This document shows, in pieces, positions 9,081 to 17,965 of a stretch of 64,000 bases of DNA. The number at the start of each line of letters is the position of its first letter. Position 1 is the stretch's first letter. Position numbers and translations under genes: made by a program. The stretch is from Blastocatellia bacterium (GTDB taxonomy: Bacteria > Acidobacteriota > Blastocatellia > Pyrinomonadales > Pyrinomonadaceae): NCBI GenBank assembly GCA_003168335.1, contig PMSM01000005.1, positions 337,552 through 401,551 on the forward strand, written 5' to 3'. Below the pieces are notes generated by a model, which worked only from the letters and a program-made list of their open reading frames with translations, ran no database searches and was not told where the DNA came from.

Positions 9081-9776
9081 ATGTCAGTAGATGAATTTTC
9101 AATGTCTGCAGAGAAGAGATCTCACTGGCTTTTGTCATTCTGGAGATCTACGGTCGGAAAGAAAGTCGTGATGGCCCTAACGGGCGCCATCGGAGTGGGC
9201 TATGTCGTAGCGCACATGTTGGGCAATCTGCAGGTGTTTGAGGGTGCTGAAAAGATTAACGCTTACGCGGCGCTGTTGAAATCGAACCTTGGTCTCTTAT
9301 GGACGGCGCGGAGCATATTGATCGCTGCTGTGGGTTTACACATTGTTGCCGCTTACCAGTTGGCGCGCACCAGCCAAAAGAGCCGGCCTGTTGGTTATAA
9401 ACGCTGGCGCTCTGTCGGCTCTGATTTTGCATCTCGCACGATGCGCTGGACCGGCCCGCTCCTTGGCCTCTTCATTGTCTACCATCTGTTGCATCTGACG
9501 ACAGGCGCCGTCCATCCCGATTTCGTTGAAGCGGATGTCTACCAGAACGTCATCAGTGGGTTTCGAGTATGGTATGTGTCGGTCATCTACATCGTCGCTA
9601 TGCTGATGCTCGCGCTTCACCTTTATCACGGCGCGTGGAGCATGTTTGAGTCTCTGGGCGTCAATCATCCTAAATACAATCGCTTGATCCGCGCGCTGGC
9701 GACCATCTTGACAGCAATCGTGGTGGCAGGGTTCATCGCGATCCCAGCAGCAGTGCTGCTGGGTTTCATTTCTTAG
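9081..9776 (+). CDS. sdhC: Succinate dehydrogenase cytochrome b558 subunit
   Basis: A 231-residue membrane protein of the type-B succinate:quinone oxidoreductase anchor family (single, larger subunit with five helices). Conserved features include [15 protein letters not shown] at the N-terminus, [11 protein letters not shown], and further histidines in [15 protein letters not shown] and [15 protein letters not shown] that would ligate two b hemes. It passes electrons from succinate oxidation to menaquinone or ubiquinone. It is 14 bases upstream of sdhA and forms the sdhCAB operon. An alternative start at 9102 cannot be excluded because no strong ribosome binding site is seen for 9081. Confidence 0.93.
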   Translation: MSVDEFSMSAEKRSHWLLSFWRSTVGKKVVMALTGAIGVGYVVAHMLGNLQVFEGAEKINAYAALLKSNLGLLWTARSILIAAVGLHIVAAYQLARTSQKSRPVGYKRWRSVGSDFASRTMRWTGPLLGLFIVYHLLHLTTGAVHPDFVEADVYQNVISGFRVWYVSVIYIVAMLMLALHLYHGAWSMFESLGVNHPKYNRLIRALATILTAIVVAGFIAIPAAVLLGFIS

Positions 9777-9790
9777 AGGACTCTTCGGCA

Positions 9791-11704
9791 ATGGAGCTGA
9801 ATCCTAAGATACCTTCTGGCCCGATCGAACAAAGCTGGGATCGCCATCGCTCCGAGATGAAGTTGGTCAATCCGGCCAACAAGCGCAAGCACACCATTAT
9901 TATGGTCGGCTCGGGCTTGGCAGGCGCGTCGGCCGCGGCTTCGCTCGCGGAATTGGGCTATCAGGTCCTGTGCTTCTGTTATCAGGACAGCCCGCGGCGA
10001 GCCCACAGCATAGCTGCCCAGGGGGGTATCAACGCAGCGAAAAATTATCGTAATGATGGCGACAGTGTCTACCGTCTTTTTTATGACACGGTCAAGGGTG
10101 GCGACTTTCGCTCACGCGAAGCTAACGTCTATCGGTTGGCCCAGCTCAGCGTGAACATAATCGATCAATGCGCGGCTCAGGGCGTGCCGTTCGCACGCGA
10201 GTACAGCGGACTATTGGATAACCGATCGTTTGGCGGCGCACAGGTATCGCGGACGTTCTACGCACGGGGACAAACGGGCCAGCAACTGTTGCTGGGTGCA
10301 TACCAAGCTCTGGAACGCCAAATACATGCGGGCCAGGTCAAGATGTATCCACGCACCGAGATGCTTGATCTGGTCATCATCGATCACTGCGCACGAGGAA
10401 TTGTGGCGCGCAATCTGCTGACCGGCAAAATCGAGTCCTACGTAGCGGATGCTGTTGTCCTAGCAACGGGTGGCTATGCCAACGTGTTCTATCTTTCGAC
10501 CAATGCTAAGAACAGCAACGCAACCGCGATCTGGCGTGCCTACAAACGAGGCGCGGCGTTTGCAAATCCGTGCTTCACGCAAATCCATCCGACTTGTATC
10601 CCCGTTAGCGGTCATTACCAATCGAAACTTACCTTGATGAGTGAGTCACTTCGAAACGACGGACGTATCTGGGTCCCAAAGCAGAAGGACGACAAGCGTC
10701 CGGCGATTCAGATTCTCATGCCTGAGCGTGATTACTATCTTGAGCGCCGTTACCCGAGTTTCGGTAATCTTGTGCCCCGCGATGTTGCCTCGCGCGCCGC
10801 CAAGGAAGTCTGCGATGAGGGCCGTGGCGTCGGTGCACATGGTCTTGGCGTCTACCTTGATTTTGCGGAGGCGATCAAAGCATCAGGTGTCGCAGTGATT
10901 CGTGAGAAGTACGGCAACCTCTTCGAGATGTATGAGCGCATAACAGCCGAGAATCCCTATGAGGTACCCATGCGCATCTACCCGGCGGTGCATTACACGA
11001 TGGGAGGCTTATGGGTTGACTACAACCTGATGAGTACGATCACGGGCCTATTCGTGATCGGTGAAGCGAACTTCTCTGATCACGGGGCGAACCGCCTCGG
11101 AGCGAGCGCGCTGATGCAGGGATTAGCCGACGGCTATTTCATTCTGCCGTATACGCTCAGCGACTATCTGGCTACTGCGAAACTTGATAAGGCGCCCCTA
11201 GATCACCCAGCCTTTCACGAGAGCGAAGGTCAGGTTGCCGGTCGAGTGAAAAAGCTTCTCTCAATCAAGGGCAAGCGCACGGCTGATTCAATCCATCAGG
11301 AACTCGGCAAGCTGCTGTGGAACAACTGCGGCATGGTTCGCACCAAGCGCGACTTACAGCACGCGCTCGAAAAGATTCCAGAGATCCGCGAAGAATTCTG
11401 GCGGAACGTCAATGTCCTTGGTGTGGATGATGAAATAAATCAGGCGCTCGAGAAAGCGGGGCGCGTCGCCGATTTTCTTGAGTTAGCGGAGGTGATGTGC
11501 CTTGACGCACTTGAGCGAGCAGAGTCTTGCGGGTGCCATTTTCGGGAGGAGTTCCAAACACCCGACGGTGAAGCCCAACGTGACGATGAACACTTCTGCC
11601 ACGTCTCGGCGTGGGAGTATGCAGGCGAGCAGGGCAAGCCGGTAATGCACAAAGAACTTCTCGAGTTTGAGTACGTGACACCGAGCCAAAGGAGTTACAA
11701 GTAA
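9791..11704 (+). CDS. sdhA: Succinate dehydrogenase/fumarate reductase flavoprotein subunit
   Basis: A 637-residue flavoprotein. The Rossmann dinucleotide motif is [18 protein letters not shown] (about 37-54). [12 protein letters not shown] contains the His expected to carry covalent FAD. The C-terminal substrate and FAD region includes [11 protein letters not shown] and [18 protein letters not shown]. It oxidises succinate to fumarate (or the reverse) at the cytoplasmic face. Length and lack of a signal fit the type-B enzyme. The stop overlaps the sdhB start by one base (TAATG), indicating translational coupling. An AGAGGA site lies about 10 bases before the start. Confidence 0.96.
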   Translation: MELNPKIPSGPIEQSWDRHRSEMKLVNPANKRKHTIIMVGSGLAGASAAASLAELGYQVLCFCYQDSPRRAHSIAAQGGINAAKNYRNDGDSVYRLFYDTVKGGDFRSREANVYRLAQLSVNIIDQCAAQGVPFAREYSGLLDNRSFGGAQVSRTFYARGQTGQQLLLGAYQALERQIHAGQVKMYPRTEMLDLVIIDHCARGIVARNLLTGKIESYVADAVVLATGGYANVFYLSTNAKNSNATAIWRAYKRGAAFANPCFTQIHPTCIPVSGHYQSKLTLMSESLRNDGRIWVPKQKDDKRPAIQILMPERDYYLERRYPSFGNLVPRDVASRAAKEVCDEGRGVGAHGLGVYLDFAEAIKASGVAVIREKYGNLFEMYERITAENPYEVPMRIYPAVHYTMGGLWVDYNLMSTITGLFVIGEANFSDHGANRLGASALMQGLADGYFILPYTLSDYLATAKLDKAPLDHPAFHESEGQVAGRVKKLLSIKGKRTADSIHQELGKLLWNNCGMVRTKRDLQHALEKIPEIREEFWRNVNVLGVDDEINQALEKAGRVADFLELAEVMCLDALERAESCGCHFREEFQTPDGEAQRDDEHFCHVSAWEYAGEQGKPVMHKELLEFEYVTPSQRSYK

Positions 11705-12459
11705 TGCACCTGACGCTTAATGTGTGGCGACAAAAGAATGCAAGCGTGAAAGGAAAGCTGGTTCGCTACGAAGCAGACGACATTAATCCGGACATGTCTT
11801 TTCTAGAGATGCTGGATGTTGTCAATTGGCAGCTGATCGGAAAGGGTGAAGAGCCAATCGCTTTCGAGCATGATTGCCGCGAGGGCATCTGTGGTTCGTG
11901 TGGCATGATGATTAATGGCGTTGCTCACGGACCGCGTCCGGCGACCGCGACCTGCCAGTTGCACATGCGCCATTTCAAGGACGGCGACACCATCTACATC
12001 GAACCCTGGCGCTCAAGAGCCTTTCCTGTGCTCAAAGATCTGGTTGTGGATCGCAGTGCTTTTGATCGAATCATTCAGGCCGGCGGTTACATCTCTGTTT
12101 CCACTGGCAGCGCTCCGGAAGCCAACTCCGTTCTGGTCACCAAACAAAACTCGGATCTGGCCATGGACGCCGCGGCGTGCATCGGCTGCGGCGCGTGCGT
12201 TGCTGCGTGTCCGAACGGATCAGCATCCCTGTTCACGAGTGCGAAGATTTCCCATCTTGCCCTGCTGCCACAGGGTCAACCCGAGCGCGAAGGTCGCGTC
12301 ATAAAGATGGTCGAGGCGATGGACCGCGAAGGATTTGGCAACTGCACGATGCATCGCGAATGCGAAGCCGTGTGTCCGAAGGCAATCAGCGTAAACTTCA
12401 TTGCTCGCATGAATCGCGAATATCTGCGCTCGCTCCTCAAAGGGGAGGGGTTACCTTAA
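11704..12459 (+). CDS. sdhB: Succinate dehydrogenase iron-sulfur subunit
   Basis: A 251-residue protein with three cluster motifs in the usual order: [2Fe-2S] [12 protein letters not shown] (about 59-70), [4Fe-4S] [14 protein letters not shown] (about 159), and [3Fe-4S]-type [12 protein letters not shown] (about 215). It carries electrons from the flavin of SdhA to the hemes of SdhC. It overlaps the sdhA stop by one base. The C-terminal codons and the stop lie within the first copy of a 19-base tandem duplication (12439-12476), so the extreme C-terminus may have been altered recently. It is the last gene of the sdhCAB operon; a convergent cupin gene follows. Confidence 0.96.
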   Translation: MHLTLNVWRQKNASVKGKLVRYEADDINPDMSFLEMLDVVNWQLIGKGEEPIAFEHDCREGICGSCGMMINGVAHGPRPATATCQLHMRHFKDGDTIYIEPWRSRAFPVLKDLVVDRSAFDRIIQAGGYISVSTGSAPEANSVLVTKQNSDLAMDAAACIGCGACVAACPNGSASLFTSAKISHLALLPQGQPEREGRVIKMVEAMDREGFGNCTMHRECEAVCPKAISVNFIARMNREYLRSLLKGEGLP

Positions 12460-12476
12460 AGGGGAGGGGTTACCTT
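12439..12476. repeat. Perfect 19-base tandem duplication at the sdhB stop
   Basis: The 19-mer AAAGGGGAGGGGTTACCTT occurs twice without a gap (12439-12457 and 12458-12476). The sdhB stop codon TAA spans the junction at 12457-12459. It looks like a slippage or duplication event. A functional role is not indicated. Confidence 0.9.
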
Positions 12477-12512
12477 GATGTCTCCGCGGTGACGGGTCTA
12501 TTGGTCTCGATC

Positions 12513-12935
12513 CTATGACTCCTGCTTATCTCCGTGCGGCCAGGAAATCGAAAGCAGGAAGGCACTGTCCTCGACGGCCCTGACATCATGCGGTAAACAT
12601 TTTTCGAGCACCAGTAAGTCTCCCACGGAGAGCTCGACTGTCTTCTCCGGCAATTGGACCATCAGTCGTCCGCTGAGGCCGTGAATCGAGATTCTGGCAT
12701 CGGCTTTGTGCTCCTGCATCAGCGTTCCGGCCTTCATCAAGATCAGAACGATTCTGAAATCCGGATATTTCACCAGAGTCGCTGAGATCCGCCCATCCTT
12801 CAGCCAGTGTCCTTCCCGGCGCAATCGTTCCATTTCGGCCGTCAGGTTAAATGTGAGCAGCGGCGCTGTAAGGGCTGCCAACTCCTGTTCCTTTGCAGTG
12901 AGTTCCTCGGATGTTTTCGGTTGAGCTTCGGTCAT
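12513..12935 (-). CDS. Cupin-domain protein
   Basis: A 140-residue soluble protein. Residues about 45-135 form a single cupin barrel: KAGTLMQEHKADARISIHGLSG is the first cupin motif, GDLLVLEKCLPHDVRAVED the second, with the His residues expected to hold a metal. The N-terminus is a helical segment with a TSEELTAKEQELAALTAP pattern. The role is not defined; small cupins next to redox genes are often dioxygenase-like or sensors. A strong AGGAGGTG site (near 12944-12952) precedes ATG 12935. It is convergent with sdhB. A second, different cupin lies at 17573-17911. Confidence 0.8.
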   Translation of the reverse strand: MTEAQPKTSEELTAKEQELAALTAPLLTFNLTAEMERLRREGHWLKDGRISATLVKYPDFRIVLILMKAGTLMQEHKADARISIHGLSGRLMVQLPEKTVELSVGDLLVLEKCLPHDVRAVEDSAFLLSISWPHGDKQES

Positions 12936-13030
12936 TACTCTTCACCTCCTCTTGAAGTATCACATGGATTGGAGACCATGGCTATCGTGTGATTGTCTTT
13001 AGCTTGAATCGCTCCGTTCGCGCTCGACGC

Positions 13031-13333
13031 GCCTCCTCATCAATATTCATAAGGAGGAAATGCTGGATGACGTCAAGCAGCGCTACCCGGCCCGCCATTA
13101 CGTCATGATCGATGACAAGCTGCGGATCCTGACGGCGATGAAAAAGACTTGGGGGGAGCCGACTCACAACCATCTTCCCGCGCCAGGGACACTATGCGCT
13201 CGACCCCAAGAACATCGCCGCCTATCCTTCGGCTGATCTGACGATCGAGTGTGTTGGCGACCTTGTTGACTATGATCTGCCCGCCTTACTCCGAACCGCC
13301 GCAGGGGACCGTGGGAGATTAGAGGAACCGTGA
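13031..13333 (+). pseudogene. HAD-family hydrolase, C-terminal remnant with frameshift
   Basis: From about 13031 the frame reads LLINIHKEEMLDDVKQRYPARHYVMIDDKLRILTAMKK in part, the typical late HAD region with the MIDDK metal/phosphate motif. Near 13155 the frame is lost in a run of G residues (CTTGGGGGGAG). The homologous continuation LTTIFPRQGHYAL...YPSADLTIE...GDLVDYDLPAL resumes in a different frame. The N-terminal half of the enzyme, including the catalytic DxD motif, is absent upstream. This is therefore a truncated and frameshifted HAD gene, not a working enzyme. Confidence 0.7.
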
Positions 13334-13457
13334 AGCCTACTTAACAACCGCATGACCCGGTCAAACCTGTTTGGATTGATAAAATATTCAAGCGCAAACT
13401 GCTGAAGCTTGCCAGCGTAGCGCGGCGCGTGTTTGGCGACCGGACGAGCGTGATGAG

Positions 13458-13667
13458 TTGGTGCGTGATGAAGATCTAACAGATGCAGAATGGCGTGTAG
13501 CGGAAGCCGTAGCTCGCGGCCTCAGCAACAAAGAAATCGCCGGCGAGCTTAACCTTAGCTTGAGAACTGTTGAAGGCCACATCAGCCGTATTCTCGACAA
13601 GAAGAATCTTAGTAACCGCGTTGAACTCGCACTCCACGTACGGCAGCACAAACAAGCCAACAGCTGA
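13458..13667 (+). CDS. LuxR-type helix-turn-helix protein, probably a truncated response regulator
   Basis: A 69-residue stretch is almost entirely a GerE/LuxR DNA-binding domain: LTDAEWRVAEAVARGLSNKEIA, then LNLSLRTVEGHISRILDKKNLSNRVELA. The frame stays open upstream to 13383, reading AQTAEACQRSAARVWRPDERDE, but no receiver or other sensory domain and no good ribosome binding site are visible. The assigned start is TTG 13458 and is uncertain. It may be a free-standing DNA-binding module or the surviving C-terminus of a NarL-type regulator; the surrounding relics favour the latter. Confidence 0.55.
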   Translation: MVRDEDLTDAEWRVAEAVARGLSNKEIAGELNLSLRTVEGHISRILDKKNLSNRVELALHVRQHKQANS

Positions 13668-14085
13668 GACTAAGACAGAAGAGCGAGTCATGTCACAAGA
13701 GTGCCGTGAGGCAAGTCTTCCTAGAGGCTTCGGCTCTCGTGCATTCTCGGGCTTCAAACAATTCGCCAAGGTTGGGGCATGCAGCGCCCACCTTCAAACC
13801 GTTTCTACCAACCAATCGCAACAGGCTCGCGCGACACTCAGAGCATTATTGCCCCGACCATCTCACCATCAGTAACAAACTACATCCACTGTCAGGTAAC
13901 AGGTGTTAATACGGGGGAATGCTAGGTGTTAGCACGCTATCCGCTCCCCCTCTTGGCGGGCTAAGGTACTCATGATCACTGACGGCGATAATTTTAGACG
14001 CTGAGCGACCGGAAAGAGTCTTGATCCGGTTAACGCTCTTGGAGTTGTCGCGGCAGCGGTCAACGGACTCTAAGAGAGGTCACCA
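13668..14085. other. Intergenic region without recognisable gene
   Basis: Short open frames exist on both strands but none has a family signature or a convincing ribosome binding site. Near its end AGAGGT (about 14074) serves as a likely ribosome binding site for the TTG start at 14086. Nothing else can be supported. Confidence 0.5.
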
Positions 14086-14391
14086 TTGCGAGAAGAAAGC
14101 GTTCAGGAGCCGGAAGTCAAATTGGATTCTGACATCATGGAGTCCGAGGTAGGCAACACTCTAAAGATGGAGAGGGCGAGGCCGTCGCTGAACAACGACA
14201 GCTGGCTTGGCATGCTGCGTCGATGGCTCGTGCCATGTCCTCGTTGCAGGGAGATAAGTTTCGTTGTCGGGATACGCGAAGGAGATCAACATGTATGCAA
14301 GGCTTGCGGTCACCGCTTTTCCGCCACCCTGATGCGCGTTTATGAAGACCGCGATCTCATTCCTCGCGCGACCGCGCCGGATCGTCTGTAA
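14086..14391 (+). CDS. Small zinc-ribbon protein of unknown function
   Basis: A 101-residue protein beginning at TTG 14086, preceded by AGAGGT. The N-terminal half is acidic and low in hydrophobic residues. The C-terminal half holds two Cys pairs, CPRC and CKAC, about 20 residues apart and followed by HRF. This is a four-cysteine zinc-ribbon arrangement. I do not recognise a named family. It lies 23 bases before the next membrane-protein gene in the same direction, so the two may be co-transcribed. Confidence 0.55.
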   Translation: MREESVQEPEVKLDSDIMESEVGNTLKMERARPSLNNDSWLGMLRRWLVPCPRCREISFVVGIREGDQHVCKACGHRFSATLMRVYEDRDLIPRATAPDRL

Positions 14392-14414
14392 CGGATCCGT
14401 GGGAGAGAAGAGTC

Positions 14415-14930
14415 ATGTCATATCCGGCGCCGATAATAATCAACGAACCGAACTTGCGGTGGCCCATCTATCTTGTGGCCGCCACTATCACCAGTCTGCT
14501 AGTGGCGTTAGCCGCCGGCGTAATGCATTTTTCCGCGACTCGTCCACACAAGAATATTGACGAGGCGCAGCGCCTCGAAAATGCAATCCGGCCCGGCGTG
14601 CCAGAGTTTGATCGATTTGGCGAACAAATCATTCTCGAGAACTTTCTGGCTGAGCAGACAGTTCACCCTTCCGATGATCTGACAATCGACATGACCGCAG
14701 TCATCAGGAACTCCACGGGACGAACCATTAGCGGCCTGGAAATACGCGGAGCGGTACTCGACGCCGAAAAGCAACCATCACGGGAGCGGACTGTTGTAGT
14801 GGTTCCGTTGCGGCGGACAGCACTTGAGCCCAATGAAGTGATCAGGGTGCGCATTGTGTTGCCAGGAGTTGGGCGCGACGAGGAACGCTCGGAGGTAATG
14901 ATGGAACTGGCGGCAGTCCGTTTTGACTAA
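14415..14930 (+). CDS. Membrane-anchored protein of unknown function
   Basis: A 171-residue protein. A single N-terminal transmembrane helix (about residues 17-38) is followed by an extracytoplasmic domain with a beta-rich pattern: LTIDMTAVIRNSTGRTISGLEIRGAVLD and a run of alternating hydrophobics to the C-terminus. This recalls FxLYD/DUF2393-type domains in which a short peptide tether carries a small beta sandwich, but I cannot name the family with certainty. A GGAGAGAAGAG stretch precedes the ATG. It pairs with the zinc-ribbon gene upstream. Confidence 0.65.
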   Translation: MSYPAPIIINEPNLRWPIYLVAATITSLLVALAAGVMHFSATRPHKNIDEAQRLENAIRPGVPEFDRFGEQIILENFLAEQTVHPSDDLTIDMTAVIRNSTGRTISGLEIRGAVLDAEKQPSRERTVVVVPLRRTALEPNEVIRVRIVLPGVGRDEERSEVMMELAAVRFD

Positions 14931-15329
14931 TAGGACCAGGGATCAGATCAACTTGGAATCGTTTTGTTGGGAATAGCAGGGAGATTGATTGGGGGGTTAG
15001 CGAGGAGTGGAAGTAGCTGTTGCGCACAGTCCAAGAATGTCATGGCCCGATGCGGAAGGTGCCGTTGCTAGTGCAGTGGGGCTCTTAAATCGCGTATTTG
15101 GATGGTAGTGTTTACGAGATAGTCGCGAACCGAGCCCACCGCTCTGTGAGAATCATCAGCAGTCGCGACCGGTCCACCAACGGTGAATTGCCGCGAGGCT
15201 CAAACCGGTCGAGGCAGAATGTTCCTGCGGAGTACAGGTCTGAAGAAGACATTCGATGGAGGAAAGTTGCTTAAACCGGCCTTTCCTGTAGAGACGCGGT
15301 CTATGCCCGAGAATCGAGGAGTGCACATC
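14931..15329. other. Intergenic region without recognisable gene
   Basis: About 400 bases with scattered stops in all frames and no RNA fold or repeat that I can recognise. The last 20 bases contain CGAGGAG, which is well placed as the ribosome binding site of the gene at 15330. Confidence 0.5.
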
Positions 15330-15533
15330 ATGAAAAAGACTACGAATAATCTCGCGACCATTTACATCACCAGTATTGATCAGGAGCACCTTGGCAGCTT
15401 AATTGAAATTTCTCGCGAGCGCGACGGCGAAATGAACCGCAAGTATTTAGATGAATTGGAGAGCGAGTTACCGCGATTGCGCCGTGAACTGTACTTTCCG
15501 CATTTGGGTTCCTGCAAACTACTTTCACTATGA
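15330..15533 (+). pseudogene. Rnk/GreA-like protein, truncated N-terminal fragment
   Basis: The 67-residue frame reads MKKTTNNLATIYITSIDQEH, LGSLIEISRER, and KYLDELESELPR. This is the N-terminal helical segment of the regulator-of-nucleoside-diphosphate-kinase (Rnk) group, where the next residues normally lead into the GreA/GreB-type FKBP-like domain (PxxVVTMNS). Here the homology ends near 15485 and the frame stops at 15533, inside the 3' end of the opposite-strand gene. The C-terminal domain that contacts RNA polymerase is missing, so this is probably a relic. A GAGGAG site precedes the start, so expression of a short peptide is possible. Confidence 0.55.
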
Positions 15534-15848
15534 TCGCGGTTTGGTAGCGTCGTCTATCCAGGAAAGGCCTCGCATAGCTGCAGGCAATCCCAGCGTAGTG
15601 ATGCTCAGGACGGCTACGTGCCTCATTTCATCGACCGTCACTCCGGCAGCCTTTGCGTTGCGGACCGCAGAGTGTGCTCCGCCTTCGAGACCGGCGCCGA
15701 TCGCCAATGCGATCTTCACCAACCGCCGCGTTTTCTCATCGAGCGGCCCAGCTTTGTGGCACTGATCGCCTAATTGCATGAAAGCGTCCCATACTGCGGG
15801 GTAGCTGTCTTCAAATTTCTCAATCGATTCTGGAAGCTTAGTGCTCAT
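15528..15848 (-). CDS. Carboxymuconolactone decarboxylase family protein
   Basis: A 106-residue protein of the CMD family. It shows FMQLGDQCHKAGPLDEKTRRLVKIALAIG, then GLEGGAHSAVRNAKAAGVTVDEMRHVAVLSITTLG. The redox CxxC of AhpD is not present in the central helix (it reads GLEGGAHS), so peroxidase activity of the AhpD type is unlikely. Members act on carboxymuconolactone-like substrates or are uncharacterised. An AAAGGA site precedes ATG 15848 and TATACAAT upstream could be a -10 region. Its 3' end overlaps the Rnk relic by 6 bases. Confidence 0.85.
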   Translation of the reverse strand: MSTKLPESIEKFEDSYPAVWDAFMQLGDQCHKAGPLDEKTRRLVKIALAIGAGLEGGAHSAVRNAKAAGVTVDEMRHVAVLSITTLGLPAAMRGLSWIDDATKPRS

Positions 15849-16169
15849 CGCTTTATCCTTTATACAATTTGTTTATGCGGGACTGTAGCGCGCACATTAG
15901 CATATTGAGCAATGGATTCTAAGTAGGCTTCGTTCCGGTTTCGCTCTTAATCCGCTCCAATCTCAAGTTCAGCACCCGCGGGGAAGTCCTCCAACTGTTT
16001 CTGGCTGCGAAATTCTGCGCAGGCCATCAGCCAGAATGCGAAGGATTCCTCTTTGCCAAACATAGAAAGGGGCTTATTCCTGTGAAGGCACACACTTTGC
16101 TCGCGTGATACGTTCGGTTTGGTGCGCCCATCTGGCGATGAGTTTCAAAGGACACATTGGAGGCAAACG
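15849..16169. other. Intergenic region upstream of the nitrosative-stress block
   Basis: This separates two divergent genes and must contain promoters for both. I see no convincing FNR (TTGAT-N4-ATCAA) or NsrR palindrome by eye. GGAGG at about 16159-16163 is the ribosome binding site for the gene at 16170. Confidence 0.4.
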
Positions 16170-16889
16170 ATGACGATTAGCTCGACCATGAAAGTGCGGG
16201 ATGTAGTACTCGAACTGCCGCAGGCAACGAGAGTATTCGAGAAACTGAACATTGATTACTGCTGCGGAGGCGACAAACCTTTAGGCGAAGCTTGCGCCAT
16301 CGCCGGGGTAGAGGTCGCAAATCTGGAGCGAATGCTGGAAGAGGTTCGACAGGCCCCGGGAAACGGCTCACTCGATTTTGCGAAAGCCACACTAGGCGAA
16401 CTTGTCGGCCACATCCTCGATAAGCACCACGTCTATACGAAGGATGAGATGGCAAGACTTGAACCCCTGATGGTAAAGGTGATCGAGGCCCATGGCGCAA
16501 ACCATCCGGAATTACAGGGGATGGGCGGACTCTTCCAACAGCTCTGCGCGGATCTGAAGCCACACATGTTCAAGGAAGAACAGATCCTCTTTCCTTACAT
16601 CGTCGAAATGGAAACATCAGCTCTCCAGAATAGGCCTGCGCCCTTCGCACCTTTCGGCACGGTCAAGAATCCCGTGCGCATGATGATGATGGAGCACGAG
16701 ACAGTCGGAGACCTCTTGCGGGAGTTGCGAGCGTTAAGCTCGAACTACACAGTGCCTCCGGATGGCTGTATCAGCTACCAGACTCTCTATCGGGCGCTTG
16801 AAGCATTCGAGCAAGATTTGCATCAACACATTCACCTTGAGAACAATATTCTGTTTCCGAGAGCGATTGAGATGGAAGGGAGTCGTTGA
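16170..16889 (+). CDS. ytfE: Iron-sulfur cluster repair di-iron protein (RIC, YtfE/ScdA)
   Basis: A 239-residue protein with the two-domain plan of RIC proteins. The N-terminal ScdA_N domain (about 1-65) has KVRDVVLELPQATRVFEKLN and the DYCCGGD motif. The C-terminal hemerythrin-like domain has HILDKHH, HMFKEEQILFPYI, EHETVGDLLREL and HIHLENNILFPRA, supplying the His/Glu ligands of a di-iron site. RIC proteins restore iron-sulfur clusters damaged by nitric oxide or peroxide. Start ATG 16170 follows TTGGAGG with 6-base spacing; an upstream in-frame GTG is not needed. The stop overlaps the next hemerythrin gene (TGATG). The location just upstream of nar genes fits protection during nitrate respiration. 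Confidence 0.93.
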   Translation: MTISSTMKVRDVVLELPQATRVFEKLNIDYCCGGDKPLGEACAIAGVEVANLERMLEEVRQAPGNGSLDFAKATLGELVGHILDKHHVYTKDEMARLEPLMVKVIEAHGANHPELQGMGGLFQQLCADLKPHMFKEEQILFPYIVEMETSALQNRPAPFAPFGTVKNPVRMMMMEHETVGDLLRELRALSSNYTVPPDGCISYQTLYRALEAFEQDLHQHIHLENNILFPRAIEMEGSR

Positions 16890-17458
16890 TGCCCATCGCG
16901 ATTGGACAAAAACTGGAGAGCGATTTTCGCAATCCGTTGGGCCTGCTCAGCGACTGTCATCGCCGCATCGAACGTTTCCTGGATGGGTTAATCGCCATCT
17001 CGGAAGAAGCCCAGGGAAACAAACTTAGTGATGTGCAGCGCCAGCAATTCGAAGTGGGTCTGCGTTATTTCCGCGAGGCTGCTCCGAAGCATACGCTCGA
17101 CGAAGAAGAATCGCTTTTTCCTCGGCTACGGCTGCACAAGGATGGTGAGAGCTTGACTGCCTTCGCTCTACTCGATGGTTTGCACGCTGATCACACGGAG
17201 GCAGAGATAAAGCACCAAAGGGTGGATGACCTGGGACGCGCGTGGCTCGCAGATGAACGGCTCTCGCCCGACAATGCCCGGATTTTCATCAGCCTACTTA
17301 AAGAGCTGCGGGCAACCTACGAAAAGCACATCGCAGTTGAAGACAACGAGCTGTTTCCGCTCGCGGGGAGAATTCTGGATCGGGCGGAGTTGGAAGCTAT
17401 CTCCCAGGAGATGGGGGCCCGGCGCGGCCTCGTGGTTGGTAAGAGCACGTCGCAGTGA
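16889..17458 (+). CDS. Hemerythrin HHE-domain protein
   Basis: A 189-residue four-helix hemerythrin-like protein. Ligand helices read LLSDCHRRIERFLDGL, HTLDEEESLFPRL, LHADHTEAEIKH and YEKHIAVEDNELFPLA, together giving the His/Glu set for a non-heme di-iron centre. Such proteins bind oxygen or nitric oxide, or serve as sensors or iron stores. It is translationally coupled to RIC through a TGATG overlap. A paralogue with the same NPLGLL..CHERIE opening lies at 40256-40849, on the far side of the nar-act operon. Confidence 0.9.
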   Translation: MPIAIGQKLESDFRNPLGLLSDCHRRIERFLDGLIAISEEAQGNKLSDVQRQQFEVGLRYFREAAPKHTLDEEESLFPRLRLHKDGESLTAFALLDGLHADHTEAEIKHQRVDDLGRAWLADERLSPDNARIFISLLKELRATYEKHIAVEDNELFPLAGRILDRAELEAISQEMGARRGLVVGKSTSQ

Positions 17459-17572
17459 TGAAGAGCCTCGGCGATCTATTCGTGTGGCACAGCGCGCTCG
17501 ATAAATTGAGGTGAAGAACCGTCGAAGCAGACAACGCTGATTCTTAGTCGGGTTGAGGAGGTAAAGAAGTTT

Positions 17573-17911
17573 ATGGTCCGGAGTGTCGAACAAGCCCCGG
17601 TCGGAGCGCAACCGGCGCGGATAGCTGACTTAGTCGCCTACCAGGATGGAGCTGTTGTCAGCCGAGAGGTTCTCAGAAAGAACACCGGGACCGTCACGGT
17701 ATTCGCTTTCGACGAGGGGCAGGGACTCAGTGAGCATACCGCGCCATTCGATGCTTTGGCCCAGACGATCGAGGGAGAATTAGAGATCGGGATTTCAGGT
17801 GTGCCACTGCGTCTGAAAGAAGGAGAAATGGTGGTCATGCCCGCGCATGAACCTCATTCACTGAAAGCGATAGCAAAATCCAAAATGCTTTTGACCATGA
17901 TCAGATCCTGA
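17573..17911 (+). CDS. Small cupin protein
   Basis: A 112-residue single-domain cupin. The first motif is EGQGLSEHTAPFDALAQTIEGELEI and the second is LKEGEMVVMPAHEPHSLKA; the three His and one Glu expected for metal binding are present. This form is common beside hemerythrin and RIC genes, though its substrate is unknown to me. GAGGAGGT at about 17555-17561 is a strong ribosome binding site. It follows the hemerythrin gene by 114 bases and is probably part of the same stress block. Confidence 0.87.
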   Translation: MVRSVEQAPVGAQPARIADLVAYQDGAVVSREVLRKNTGTVTVFAFDEGQGLSEHTAPFDALAQTIEGELEIGISGVPLRLKEGEMVVMPAHEPHSLKAIAKSKMLLTMIRS

Positions 17912-17965
17912 GTTGAAGGCTCTCTTCCCTGAGATCAGCCTGGGATCAGATTGAGAGTAACTACC

